Part shown: piece after piece, positions 56,690-64,000 of the stretch | Layout: each line of letters begins with the position of its first letter | How positions within the stretch are numbered: the stretch's first letter is position 1 | Origin: Pelomonas sp041914785 | GTDB taxonomy: Bacteria; Pseudomonadota; Gammaproteobacteria; Burkholderiales; Burkholderiaceae_C | DNA: 64,000 nt | NCBI GenBank assembly: GCA_041914785.1 | Contig: JAYSCT010000005.1 | Span: forward strand, 1-64,000 | Direction of reading: 5' to 3' | The notes under the pieces: model-generated | Database searches by the model: none | Seen by the model: the letters and a program-made list of their open reading frames with translations, nothing else | Told to the model about the DNA's origin: nothing | Position numbers and translations under genes: made by a program

Positions 56690-56750
56690 TGGGTTCTGGT
56701 TCAGCGGCAGGCCGCTTCAGGCGTCAGAAGTCTTATACGCACCAAAAAGT

Positions 56751-56871
56751 GTTGGTAGGGGTCTCGCTGTGAGTGAGTGAAGCGTCTGAGGGCTGCACTT
56801 CTTGTTGGTAGCCAAGAAGGGACTACCTTCAAGCGCCATTTCTTGCGTCGTTCTGGGCAATTTGTGGGTAG
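56751..56871. repeat. Three GTKGGTAG direct repeats at the element end
   Basis: GTTGGTAG at 56751-56758 and 56804-56811 and GTGGGTAG at 56864-56871, spaced 53 and 60 bases. They lie just inside the low-GC edge, where recombinase-binding sites would be expected. Confidence 0.4.
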
Positions 56872-56893
56872 CAGGTAAGGCACATCTGGTTGC

Positions 56894-59122
56894 TCAGGCG
56901 TTCTGAAGCAGACGTCGAAGAGCCAGGTCAAGACCGACTTTGCGCTCGCTGGCTCGAGGCGGCGCCAACGCTGCCTCACGCGCTGCGTCGATGTCGCCGA
57001 CGAACAGAACCTGTGTCTGTGCGCGGGTCAGTGCCGTGTAGAGCAACGTGCGGTCCAGAAGTCGAGAACGTGTCAGCGGGATAATGACGCGCCGCCACTG
57101 TGAACCTTGGGCCTTGTGCACCGTGATGGCGTAGCCAAGCTCAATGTCCTCCAGCATGTCGACAGTAAGTGGTCGACGTTGGCCGTCATCCCAATCGACC
57201 CACGCCAAAGCAAGACCGACTACTTCTCCCGATTCGTCGTGGAGAGCATGAGGAGCTGGCTCGACCTCCACGACAGTGCCGAGTGAGCCGTTTTGCAGTC
57301 CCTGTGCCCAGAGGTTCCGAACGCACAGGACCGTGTCGCCCTGGCGCAGCCCGGCGCGTTCGACGCAGTCGAACTCCTCGTTCCAGGTCTGCACCTCCGC
57401 GGCGGCGCCAGCGAAGCGCTGCTGACACATAGCGTTCAGACCCTTGGAACCAGCTGGTCCATTGCGCGTGGCGCACAGGACATGGCTGTTGGCCCGGTCG
57501 AGCGCGAGCAACTCCACGACCGTCTCTGCAATGAGGCCGTCGCGGCATGGGAGGAAGGCTACGGCTGCCGTGTCATCGTCCGAGAACGCCGGCCAACGAC
57601 CAGCACGGACAGCTGCGGCTGCGGCCGCGATTTCCCCGCCATAGCGTTTCACGGTCTTGAGTTCGACGACCGGCACTTCCGGCACATCGCCAAGGGCATG
57701 CAGCACCAAACCTGGTCCGACTGGCATGAGTTGATGAGGGTCGCCAACCAGCAACAATCGCACATGGCTCGGCAGGGTCGAACAGATGCGGCTCATAGAG
57801 ATTACGTCCACCATGCTGGTTTCATCGAGCACAAGCACGGTCGGGCCATCGAGTTGACCTTCTTCGTAGGCCTTCAGGAACGCTGCAATCGTCGCCGCTG
57901 ACCTCTGGGTAGCCTCCTGCATGCGCTTTGCCGCCCGACCCGCCAGAGCAAGCTGGACCACACGGACGCCGACCCGGTCGTAGATGCGATACAGCGCTTT
58001 GAGCACGGTGGTCTTGCCCACTCCGGCACCGCCTGTGATGCACAGGAACATTTGGGTTGCAGCGGCGTGGAGTGCAAGGCGTTGCTCGGGATTGAGCTCG
58101 ATACCTTCAGTCGTCCGCACGTCATCGACGATTGCGTCCACTTCGGCGGCGCTCATCAGCGGTGGTGCCATCCGACGGAGTCGCTCGTGGACTGCCTGCG
58201 CAATCTGGCGCTCCATGACCAGTGCGCCAAGCGGCTGGAGCCCGTGTGGCCCCTTGACGAAGCTGCCGTTGCTCAAGCCCGTCGATATGGCGGCGGACAA
58301 AAGGTCGCGCCATCGCGTCCCTGGCGGCGGATTGCCGAGCAACGGGCCCACGCGCTCCATCAGGTCGGCGGTCAGCATGGCGGTGTGCCCGTCTGCAAAC
58401 AGGCGATAGCAGGCCTCCTCCACCGCACCCCGCAAACGCCTGGGGTCATCCGGCAAGACGCCGAACTTCCCGGTTGCGAGGCGGTCGACCTCCTTCCAGC
58501 CTGCACAGAAGGACAGCAGGCGGTAGGGGTCCTCCTCGATGCGCGCGGCGACTTCACTGCCGAAGAACGCGAGGACCTTGCGCCCAAGCTTGACGTCGAA
58601 GCCTTGCGCCTGCAGCCACTGCAGCGTTTGCGATTCGCCTTGTGTCGTCCAGGCGCTCACGAGCCGCTGGGCGATGTCCGGCGTGAGCACGCCGGCCAAG
58701 GCGGTTGCGTTGGCATTGTCCAGATGTTCGTAGAGTTGCTCGCCGAACGTGTCCCAGAGCCGCCGCGCCTTTACGGCACCAATACCTTCGAAGGCGGGGT
58801 TGTCAGAAAGGAACTTGATGATGTGCTCGCCGGAAGGGCGAGTGAGCATAGCCTCCTCGGCCTCCACCTGCTGCTCGGTCATCAGATAGCCGTTGACAGG
58901 CACCTGGCGTTCGACGACCGGCCCGCGGACGCTCCACCACTGGCCACGTTCGATGCGCGTCTTGCCGATGGTTCGCCCGGGGGCACGAACGACGATGTAG
59001 GCGGTGGCATCGACCACCGTACCTGTAGCATCGACGGGAATTCCGGTGAAGATGGCACCGCCGTACCCGCGCGGGTTCTGCGACCTCACGCTGGACACGC
59101 GAACTGTGACAGCCTGGCTCAA
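56894..59122 (-). CDS. RecD2-like superfamily 1 DNA helicase
   Basis: A 742-residue 5'-3' helicase of the RecD2/TraI-like group. An N-terminal OB-like part and helix-hairpin-helix segment (FLSDNPAFEGIGAVKARRLWDTFG; SFCAGWKEVDRLA) precede the motor: Walker A GGAGVGKT (364-371), Walker B VLVLDETSMVD, LLLVGDPHQLMPVGPG, and the C-terminal motifs YAITVHKAQGSQWRRVIIPLT and LLYTALTRAQTQV. Residues KAQGSQW match RecD2 motif V. Its ATG overlaps the stop of the small gene upstream (ATGA), so it is the last cistron of the recombinase operon, which is unusual for a chromosomal RecD2. Confidence 0.88.
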   Translation of the reverse strand: MSQAVTVRVSSVRSQNPRGYGGAIFTGIPVDATGTVVDATAYIVVRAPGRTIGKTRIERGQWWSVRGPVVERQVPVNGYLMTEQQVEAEEAMLTRPSGEHIIKFLSDNPAFEGIGAVKARRLWDTFGEQLYEHLDNANATALAGVLTPDIAQRLVSAWTTQGESQTLQWLQAQGFDVKLGRKVLAFFGSEVAARIEEDPYRLLSFCAGWKEVDRLATGKFGVLPDDPRRLRGAVEEACYRLFADGHTAMLTADLMERVGPLLGNPPPGTRWRDLLSAAISTGLSNGSFVKGPHGLQPLGALVMERQIAQAVHERLRRMAPPLMSAAEVDAIVDDVRTTEGIELNPEQRLALHAAATQMFLCITGGAGVGKTTVLKALYRIYDRVGVRVVQLALAGRAAKRMQEATQRSAATIAAFLKAYEEGQLDGPTVLVLDETSMVDVISMSRICSTLPSHVRLLLVGDPHQLMPVGPGLVLHALGDVPEVPVVELKTVKRYGGEIAAAAAAVRAGRWPAFSDDDTAAVAFLPCRDGLIAETVVELLALDRANSHVLCATRNGPAGSKGLNAMCQQRFAGAAAEVQTWNEEFDCVERAGLRQGDTVLCVRNLWAQGLQNGSLGTVVEVEPAPHALHDESGEVVGLALAWVDWDDGQRRPLTVDMLEDIELGYAITVHKAQGSQWRRVIIPLTRSRLLDRTLLYTALTRAQTQVLFVGDIDAAREAALAPPRASERKVGLDLALRRLLQNA

Positions 59123-59556
59123 CGTGGCAGCCTCCCGGTCTCGGCCAAGGCGTCCTGCAGCAGCGCATACCGCGACAGCGCGGACTTCACCTCGATGAGT
59201 TCGGCGCGCAGGCTGGCGTTTTCCTGCTCAAGGCGTTTCAGGCGTTCGGCGTCCCTGGCGGCCCGGTTCGAAAAGACTGGCTTTGCGGCACTGGCCGGGG
59301 CTTCGTGCGCCGGCTTGGCGATCATTGGAGGCAAGACACCTCTATGTCGAAGCTCATCCTCCAGCTTCGTCAGCGAGTCGCGGATGCGCGGGTTTTGAAC
59401 AAGTGCGGACCTCGCGAATCCGCATTCAGCCGCTATCTCTGAACGAGATAAAACGCCGCGCGTTGTCATGTCCCGGAAATCATGATCGGTCTTCGACGCT
59501 ACCCAAGTTGCAAACCGGAGAACGTTGTCTTCTGCTAGCTGCTGCCCATTTGCCAT
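59119..59556 (-). CDS. Small coiled-coil protein of the recombinase operon (1)
   Basis: A 145-residue protein: an N-terminal helix-turn-helix-like part (LSRSEIAAECGFARSALVQNPRIRDSLTKLEDELR) then a Pro/Ala linker and a C-terminal leucine-zipper-like coiled coil (AERLKRLEQENASLRAELIEVKSALSRY). It starts 1 base after the stop of the preceding gene. It resembles in design the small third protein of Tn554-type elements. Start chosen at 59556 for its GGGGG ribosome site. Confidence 0.7.
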   Translation of the reverse strand: MANGQQLAEDNVLRFATWVASKTDHDFRDMTTRGVLSRSEIAAECGFARSALVQNPRIRDSLTKLEDELRHRGVLPPMIAKPAHEAPASAAKPVFSNRAARDAERLKRLEQENASLRAELIEVKSALSRYALLQDALAETGRLPR

Positions 59557-59557
59557 T

Positions 59558-59995
59558 TCAGCTGCCCCCTTCTTTTGTCCGGTCACGATCTGGCTTGGGC
59601 AGGGGCGCACTCAGCATGTCCATCGTCACGCGATTCCGTTCGGCATTGGTTGCCCAGACCACAAACTGTTCAAGCAGTAGTTGGTTCTCAGCTTCCAGCC
59701 GCTCTGCCTTGGCTTTGTAACGGTCCGCCTGGGCAATCGCCGAACGCACCAGTTCGTCACGCGGCTGGCCCCTCGAGCGAGGTAGCGTGCCACGCAACTG
59801 GTCCTTCTTGAAGGAAAAGGCGTTTGCAATCTCCGTGTGTTCGGCGAGTGTGAACCTAGAGTAAAGAAAGCCGGTCCTGGACTTCACCTCGGCTAGCAAT
59901 AGCTCCCATGTGAGCTTTCCCTTCCACGCATCAATCGCTTCGACCACAACGGCGATCCGCTCGTCCGTCAAGTCAGGTGCTCGACTTTTCCTCAT
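59558..59995 (-). CDS. Small TnpC-like coiled-coil protein of the recombinase operon (2)
   Basis: A 145-residue protein with an N-terminal helical region (LTDERIAVVVEAIDAWKGKLTWELLLAEVKSRTGFLYSRFTL) and a C-terminal coiled coil (SAIAQADRYKAKAERLEAENQLLLEQFVVWATNA). Size and coiled coil are like TnpC of Tn554, which sets the orientation of insertion. Its ATG overlaps the stop of the 668-residue recombinase (ATGA). It may belong to DUF6262, which I could not check. Confidence 0.7.
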   Translation of the reverse strand: MRKSRAPDLTDERIAVVVEAIDAWKGKLTWELLLAEVKSRTGFLYSRFTLAEHTEIANAFSFKKDQLRGTLPRSRGQPRDELVRSAIAQADRYKAKAERLEAENQLLLEQFVVWATNAERNRVTMDMLSAPLPKPDRDRTKEGGS

Positions 59996-61998
59996 GCGCG
60001 TCCCTTCTGACGACTCGTCTTGACTACCTTCACGATTCGTTCATTGCCGCTCCCAATGAGGCGAGCGTTCTCACCATCTAGTCGAATTCGGGCTCCAATC
60101 GGAACGCTGCCGTCCTCCAATATTGCTAGCAGCGCGTTAATTCGGTCCAATGTCTTTGTCTGATGCCTTACCCAGATGTCGGCGCCGTATTCGACCTCGC
60201 TGAGCGCGACGCGAGCTTGCGCCAGAAGACTCCTGGTCTCGATTTGCAGCAAGCGCAAGTTCGCTTCCTTGTGCTCGTCTCCCTTGATGCACTCTTGCTC
60301 TTCACAGTTGATGCAATCACGGTGCACCTGGCACGGCTCGCTTGCGAAGTCATGTGCGCACCACCCGAATTCTGTTGTGTGAGCCGCTGTCAGTCCCAAA
60401 CCTCCGAACTCACTACGGCTAACAAGATTTCGGCCTTGCAAGACCAGGGGCTCTAGTTCTGCAGTAAATCCATTGCTTAGAGCCTGGGCTACGGGGACCT
60501 GAACCTCTTCCGACGTCATGTGGTCGTACGCTCGGTTTTGTCTGACATCCTTTCTGCCGGAGAACAGGGCAATTTCCGCACTTGTGAGTCCGCCTGTCTG
60601 GGCAAGCATGTTGAGGTAGTGTCGAAGACTGTGACTTCGGAGCGCGATTGGCGAGCCGTCGTCTTCCGTGTACCCAAAACGCTGGAAGATGGACTCTCGA
60701 TCATCTCGCCCGTACTTGGAATGAAGTACGGCGTAGTCAATGCATGTGAACATGCACAGGAAAGTCGGGCGCAGTGGATGGAGCTCGTTTCTCCTGGAGA
60801 TTGCGATTGCATCCCGACAGAGCAGTCTGTTATCTCCGGGGACGTACGGAAACGTCGACGGAAGCATTGCAAGAACCACCTGCTCAACGTCTTTGAAGCG
60901 ATAGGTTGCGGGCTTCCTGCGAGACGATGTGTTTGCGAGCCCGACGCGTTTGGCCCAATCCTTTGCCGAACGAACTAACGATTCGTCACCCCAGAGAATG
61001 AGTGCAAGTTCCGCTTTGGTGAGCAGCTCGCGCCCCCGTAGGTGGACAGCGCCTTCATGGAGGTACAACTGCTTCCGGTTGCTTGTATACCAAGCTGCGA
61101 TTTCGTGCGCGGCTGTGGTGCTGCGAACTAGATTGCCAACAGCTTCCCTCGCGATGGGAGCCATCTCGGAAGGCAACCATTTGACGGCGTCTGCAAATCC
61201 CTTCGAGCCTGCCCAGCGCAATCCAAGCTTCCCTCGAAATTCGCCATCACCTTCGACAAGACAGTTTCGGCGCAATCGCAGGACTTCGTTGACTCGCTCC
61301 GGAGCACAGACCATCAGAGCGGTGCAACTTGAAACGATCACATCGCAGGGTTCAACGGCCTCCTGGAAAATGCCGCCGATAGCGCGTAAGGCAGCTGCAG
61401 ATGGCAGCTTCTGCTGACGGGCTTCTAGCGCATCCTTGGATATTCGGGAGCCAACTGAATTCCGCTTCTTGACGTCATGGTCCCAAATTCGTCTGAGGGA
61501 GATGAAGCCCTTCGATTGCATCAGCTTTGCGAGCACTCTGAGCTGGCAGGCGATGGCATACACGACATCATTCGAGACTTGTGCTTTTGCTCTTGCCACA
61601 GCTTGATCCAAAACAACCTCATCGACCGCCGTCGGTCGGGAGCCTCCCGTTAACTCCCTAAGAGCAGCTTCCATGCAACGAAGGGCTGCCAAGCGTGTGC
61701 TTTGGTCCTTGACGGGCTGCTGATCTTGAAGGTAGACCAGCATCGCTTTCGCGAATGAGAGGAAAGGCTCTGGAAGGGCGGGCTCTGCGGCGGCTCGCGA
61801 AGCTGCTTCTAGCGTGCTGTAGACGATTCTCAGCTTCTTGTTTTGTCCTTTTGCATGCCCGGTGTCCCACGCATTTAGGTTGAACTGCTCACGAGCGTGA
61901 AGTACCTCAGAATTCCGGCACAGCTCAACAAAAGCCTGGACGTTGCCCGCGGGACCAAGCTCAGCTTTCGGCGTGAAATGAAGGACCTTACCTTTCAT
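59992..61998 (-). CDS. Tyrosine recombinase, large, TnpB-like (668 aa)
   Basis: A long tyrosine recombinase. The catalytic domain has Arg I in CAPERVNEVLRLRR, the HxxR box in SHSLRHYLN and the nucleophilic tyrosine in GRKDVRQNRAYDHMT. The C-terminus carries a Cys/His cluster (WCAHDFASEPCQVHRDCINC, EEQEC), probably a zinc-binding module as in the long Tn554-type TnpB. GC is low. It overlaps its neighbours by 4 bases on each side. Confidence 0.85.
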   Translation of the reverse strand: MKGKVLHFTPKAELGPAGNVQAFVELCRNSEVLHAREQFNLNAWDTGHAKGQNKKLRIVYSTLEAASRAAAEPALPEPFLSFAKAMLVYLQDQQPVKDQSTRLAALRCMEAALRELTGGSRPTAVDEVVLDQAVARAKAQVSNDVVYAIACQLRVLAKLMQSKGFISLRRIWDHDVKKRNSVGSRISKDALEARQQKLPSAAALRAIGGIFQEAVEPCDVIVSSCTALMVCAPERVNEVLRLRRNCLVEGDGEFRGKLGLRWAGSKGFADAVKWLPSEMAPIAREAVGNLVRSTTAAHEIAAWYTSNRKQLYLHEGAVHLRGRELLTKAELALILWGDESLVRSAKDWAKRVGLANTSSRRKPATYRFKDVEQVVLAMLPSTFPYVPGDNRLLCRDAIAISRRNELHPLRPTFLCMFTCIDYAVLHSKYGRDDRESIFQRFGYTEDDGSPIALRSHSLRHYLNMLAQTGGLTSAEIALFSGRKDVRQNRAYDHMTSEEVQVPVAQALSNGFTAELEPLVLQGRNLVSRSEFGGLGLTAAHTTEFGWCAHDFASEPCQVHRDCINCEEQECIKGDEHKEANLRLLQIETRSLLAQARVALSEVEYGADIWVRHQTKTLDRINALLAILEDGSVPIGARIRLDGENARLIGSGNERIVKVVKTSRQKGRA

Positions 61999-63527
61999 GC
62001 GGCTACCCCCGGCTCTCCTCGCTGCCGCCTAGCGTCGGCGCATTGGGCAATCACCTCCTGTATCGCTCTGATGGGCGCGTCGTTGATCGCAGCCACCCTG
62101 TCATCTGGCTTGGCTTTGTTGCGCTCACCCATCAGACGGTTCAAAACCAGCGCGTGCGGCGCGTCAAGCCACGGTTCAAAGCGGAAGCAGGTGTAGCAAG
62201 CCACCGGCTTGTTGAACATGCAACCGCCGCCTTTGCCGGCGCAACTACCCACTGCATCGTTTGAAACCCGAAAGTCGATAATTCGGCTACCTGGGGCGCC
62301 CCGGTGTGTACTCTGCGATTCGCTCTCAATCAGGCGACCACGGAATGCCTGGGCCAGCGGCGCAAGGAGCTCGCCCATAGCGTTGTCGATGTTCTCGATG
62401 ACCCTCGGAGACGCTTCTACGTAGACACCGACGTTCTGCAGGTCGGCATGGCCCAGTCGATTGGCGATGACCACCTGACTGGCGCCTTCTTCGGCTAGAC
62501 GTGTACCCAAGGTGTACCTAAACCGCTTGGTCGAGATAGGCAGAGTCGCGAAATCGAGCCTAGCAGTCGGAGGCGCAATGTCATCCACAAGAATCTTGAA
62601 ATGGCTGGCCAATGTCGAGGAGATGCAATGTCCATAGAACATGTTGCCTTTCTGGTGGTGCTCAACGCGCGGACCTTTGGGCATCACCAGATGAGTCGGA
62701 AAGAAGGCAGAGCCTTTGTCGAAACCTAGCTCTTGCAACTGCGCAAAGTAGTCGCGAATGAGGCGACCTGTCTGGGGGCTAATGTCAAACTGCAAGAAGC
62801 GAGTGCGCGAATGCTTCTCTCCCGTCTTGCCCTGAGGAAGGTTCAGAACGAAACTGTCGCAGTCAAAGTCCTCAATCTTGAGAGAGGCGTACTGCGACAC
62901 ACGGCCTCCGCAGGCTAGGAAGAGCCGCCCTAGCAGTAGTGTCCAAAGCGGCAAGACCCCCCGCCCGTAGGCATCGTTGAGTGCAGCGTGAAGTGCGGTG
63001 TACTCCGCTTCGCTGAACGGACCATGAACTGGATTTCGAGTCCGTACGGCGTCGCCCTTCCGGTTTCCTGGCTTCTTTCGGTCTTTAAGGTAGTTGGCGC
63101 ACTCCTTCGTGACTCCCCAGAGTCCAAGGGACACCCACTTTTGAAGCAGTCCATTCAGAGTTCCAAGGCGACCTACTTCCTGCTCACCCAATTTTGCTGC
63201 GTAATTTGATATTTGCTTTGCAGTGATCGGACCGCGATGGCGCGGCCCTAACATGCTGACGAAGTGTGAGAACGCTGCGTTCAGATTTGTGACGTGCGAC
63301 GTCGAGTGTCCTTTCACGAATGGAAGAAGGGCCAGCTTTAGTGAGGGAACGAATGGTTGGGACCTACCTACGTAACGCCCGAAGTCAAGGCGCGCCCGAA
63401 ACGGTCCATCGAACCATTCCCAAACGTCGAGCCGTGGATCGAAACTCGCGCCGCAACGTGTGAACACCCTTTCGGGCAGTGTCGCCGTCAGGTCGGCCGC
63501 TTGAGGCACATCAGACCGCTGAGACAT
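61995..63527 (-). CDS. Tyrosine recombinase, middle (510 aa)
   Basis: A site-specific recombinase. N-terminal core-binding domain (residues ~60-170), catalytic domain with Arg I in LACGGRVSQYASLK, RFRYTLGTRLAEEG in place of the HxxR box, LGHADLQNVGVYVEAS with the histidine and the tyrosine nucleophile, and a Cys cluster near the C-terminus (GGGCMFNKPVACYTCFRFEPW). That CYTCFRFEPW segment is typical of recombinases found in trios. It overlaps the first recombinase by 17 bases and the third by 4. Confidence 0.85.
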   Translation of the reverse strand: MSQRSDVPQAADLTATLPERVFTRCGASFDPRLDVWEWFDGPFRARLDFGRYVGRSQPFVPSLKLALLPFVKGHSTSHVTNLNAAFSHFVSMLGPRHRGPITAKQISNYAAKLGEQEVGRLGTLNGLLQKWVSLGLWGVTKECANYLKDRKKPGNRKGDAVRTRNPVHGPFSEAEYTALHAALNDAYGRGVLPLWTLLLGRLFLACGGRVSQYASLKIEDFDCDSFVLNLPQGKTGEKHSRTRFLQFDISPQTGRLIRDYFAQLQELGFDKGSAFFPTHLVMPKGPRVEHHQKGNMFYGHCISSTLASHFKILVDDIAPPTARLDFATLPISTKRFRYTLGTRLAEEGASQVVIANRLGHADLQNVGVYVEASPRVIENIDNAMGELLAPLAQAFRGRLIESESQSTHRGAPGSRIIDFRVSNDAVGSCAGKGGGCMFNKPVACYTCFRFEPWLDAPHALVLNRLMGERNKAKPDDRVAAINDAPIRAIQEVIAQCADARRQRGEPGVAA

Positions 63528-64000
63528 CGAGCTTCTCCTGCAGCCTCAAGGAAAGTTCGCGTCCTTTCTTTGTGGCGTGCCGCCGGGTGTAGATGGCCGC
63601 AGTCTTCGAGTTGTCTGACCAGCCCTGTTGCTCGTTTCTCGCCCGCTGTTCCACTGAATCTGACAAGTTGAGCAGCTCAGCTTGCTCCGAGAAACCGTCG
63701 TTCCAGGTATGACGCAGAACGTGACTTGACAGCTTCCTCGGTAGGCTGGGGCATGCTCGGCGAATCTGCAAGAACATCTTGTCGATGCTCTGGATCGACA
63801 GCGGACTGCCATCATCGGCGACGACTAGTTGGGGATGCTTTCTTGCGCCCTTGATCCTCTGCCTGTGTCGTCTGATGTAGCTCCAGACCGATTGCATGAT
63901 TGCTGGTCGTAGTTCCAGTTCGCGTTCATTTGTCTTTGCGTTTGGCTGTACGGTTCGCGGGTCTTCAATGGCATCAGCCCTCCGCACCACTTTCAGCTTC
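63511..64000 (-). CDS. Tyrosine recombinase, first of three (partial, 3' end)
   Basis: The last 160 or so residues of a tyrosine recombinase; the frame is still open at the window edge (KLKVVRRADAI upstream of the first GTG), so the start is outside. Catalytic motifs: SSHVLRHTWND (HxxR), QQGWSDNSKTAAIYTRRHATKKG with W/H position and the tyrosine. It is the first cistron of the operon. Confidence 0.8.
   Translation of the reverse strand, partial: KLKVVRRADAIEDPRTVQPNAKTNERELELRPAIMQSVWSYIRRHRQRIKGARKHPQLVVADDGSPLSIQSIDKMFLQIRRACPSLPRKLSSHVLRHTWNDGFSEQAELLNLSDSVEQRARNEQQGWSDNSKTAAIYTRRHATKKGRELSLRLQEKLDVSAV

Larger units (their letters stand above)
56443..56893. other. Gene-free stretch; host/element boundary
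   Basis: About 450 bases without a credible gene. The first 200 are ordinary GC-rich host sequence. A terminator lies at 56658-56689 and from about 56,700 the GC content drops as the mobile element begins. Three GTKGGTAG repeats sit in the last 150 bases. Confidence 0.6.
56700..64000 (-). mobile_element. Tyrosine-recombinase-trio mobile element (left end; incomplete at window edge)
   Basis: A block with GC content well below its surroundings, holding six overlapping genes read leftwards: three tyrosine recombinases, two small coiled-coil proteins and a RecD2-like helicase. Three recombinases in series are the mark of Tn554-like and recombinase-in-trio elements. The left border is inferred from the composition change after 56,690; the other end is outside the window. 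Confidence 0.7.

Noticed and set aside
1..64000. CRISPR arrays, tRNA or rRNA genes
   Set aside because: I saw no regular short repeats with unique spacers and no cloverleaf or rRNA-like sequence.
59119..64000. Gamma-mobile-trio (GmtX/Y/Z) element
   Set aside because: The gene sizes and the two coiled-coil proteins fit Tn554-like trios better; a profile search would decide.

Overview
The window is about 64 kb of very GC-rich DNA (mostly near 70% by eye) from a Gram-negative bacterium. Outer-membrane lipoproteins, a secretin, PEP-CTERM proteins and the style of the two-component and type III secretion (T3SS) proteins suggest a betaproteobacterium of the order Burkholderiales, of the Roseateles/Mitsuaria/Rubrivivax kind. 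That placement is inference from gene content and base composition, not from a marker-gene comparison.

Layout. 1-5.3 kb: the 3' end of gyrB, a lower-GC OLD-family ATPase/TOPRIM nuclease inserted before a DacA/DacC-type D,D-carboxypeptidase, then a HipBA toxin-antitoxin pair with two matching operators. 5.4-8.3 kb: a GH43-like hydrolase and an esterase in one operon, plus a second alpha/beta hydrolase. 8.3-12 kb: a three-gene signalling set (PAS kinase, lone receiver, receiver-GAF-kinase). 12.1-15.2 kb: three genes that look like T3SS cargo, led by a NopE1-like DUF1521 protein with a GDPH self-cleavage motif. 15.2-28.7 kb: a long minus-strand array of exported proteins, namely seven TolB-like beta-propellers, two large paralogues (one broken by a 10-N assembly gap), and members and remnants of a third family. 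28.7-51.3 kb: a complete non-flagellar T3SS. 51.5-56.5 kb: a HARE-HTH/GIY-YIG nuclease islet and assorted genes (degenerate NarL-type kinase, SapC, two PEP-CTERM proteins). 56.7-64 kb: the end of a low-GC mobile element with three tyrosine recombinases, two coiled-coil proteins and a RecD2-like helicase in one overlapping operon, running off the right edge.

How the parts work together. The T3SS core is two divergent operons from 32.4-32.7 kb: leftward sctU, a FliO-like gene, an acetyltransferase and a small helical protein; rightward a lytic transglycosylase and sctV-C-D-F-I-J-K-L-N-O-P, an unknown gene, a histidine kinase, a FixJ/LuxR-type regulator, and sctQ-R-S-T. Almost every junction overlaps by 1-8 bases, so the proteins are probably made together.

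The most striking observation is a regulatory element found four times outside the core operons. It is an imperfect inverted repeat of a 15-base unit (consensus CTGCGGCYGMYCCTA), arms 18-19 bases apart, followed 24-25 bases downstream by a TGNAAT-like -10 hexamer. It precedes the DUF1521 gene, a Gly-rich protein with a needle-like C-terminus, a LysM/transglycosylase protein, and (as one half-site) a two-gene unit at 50.3 kb. I infer a T3SS cargo regulon, plausibly under the FixJ-type regulator encoded within the T3SS operon.
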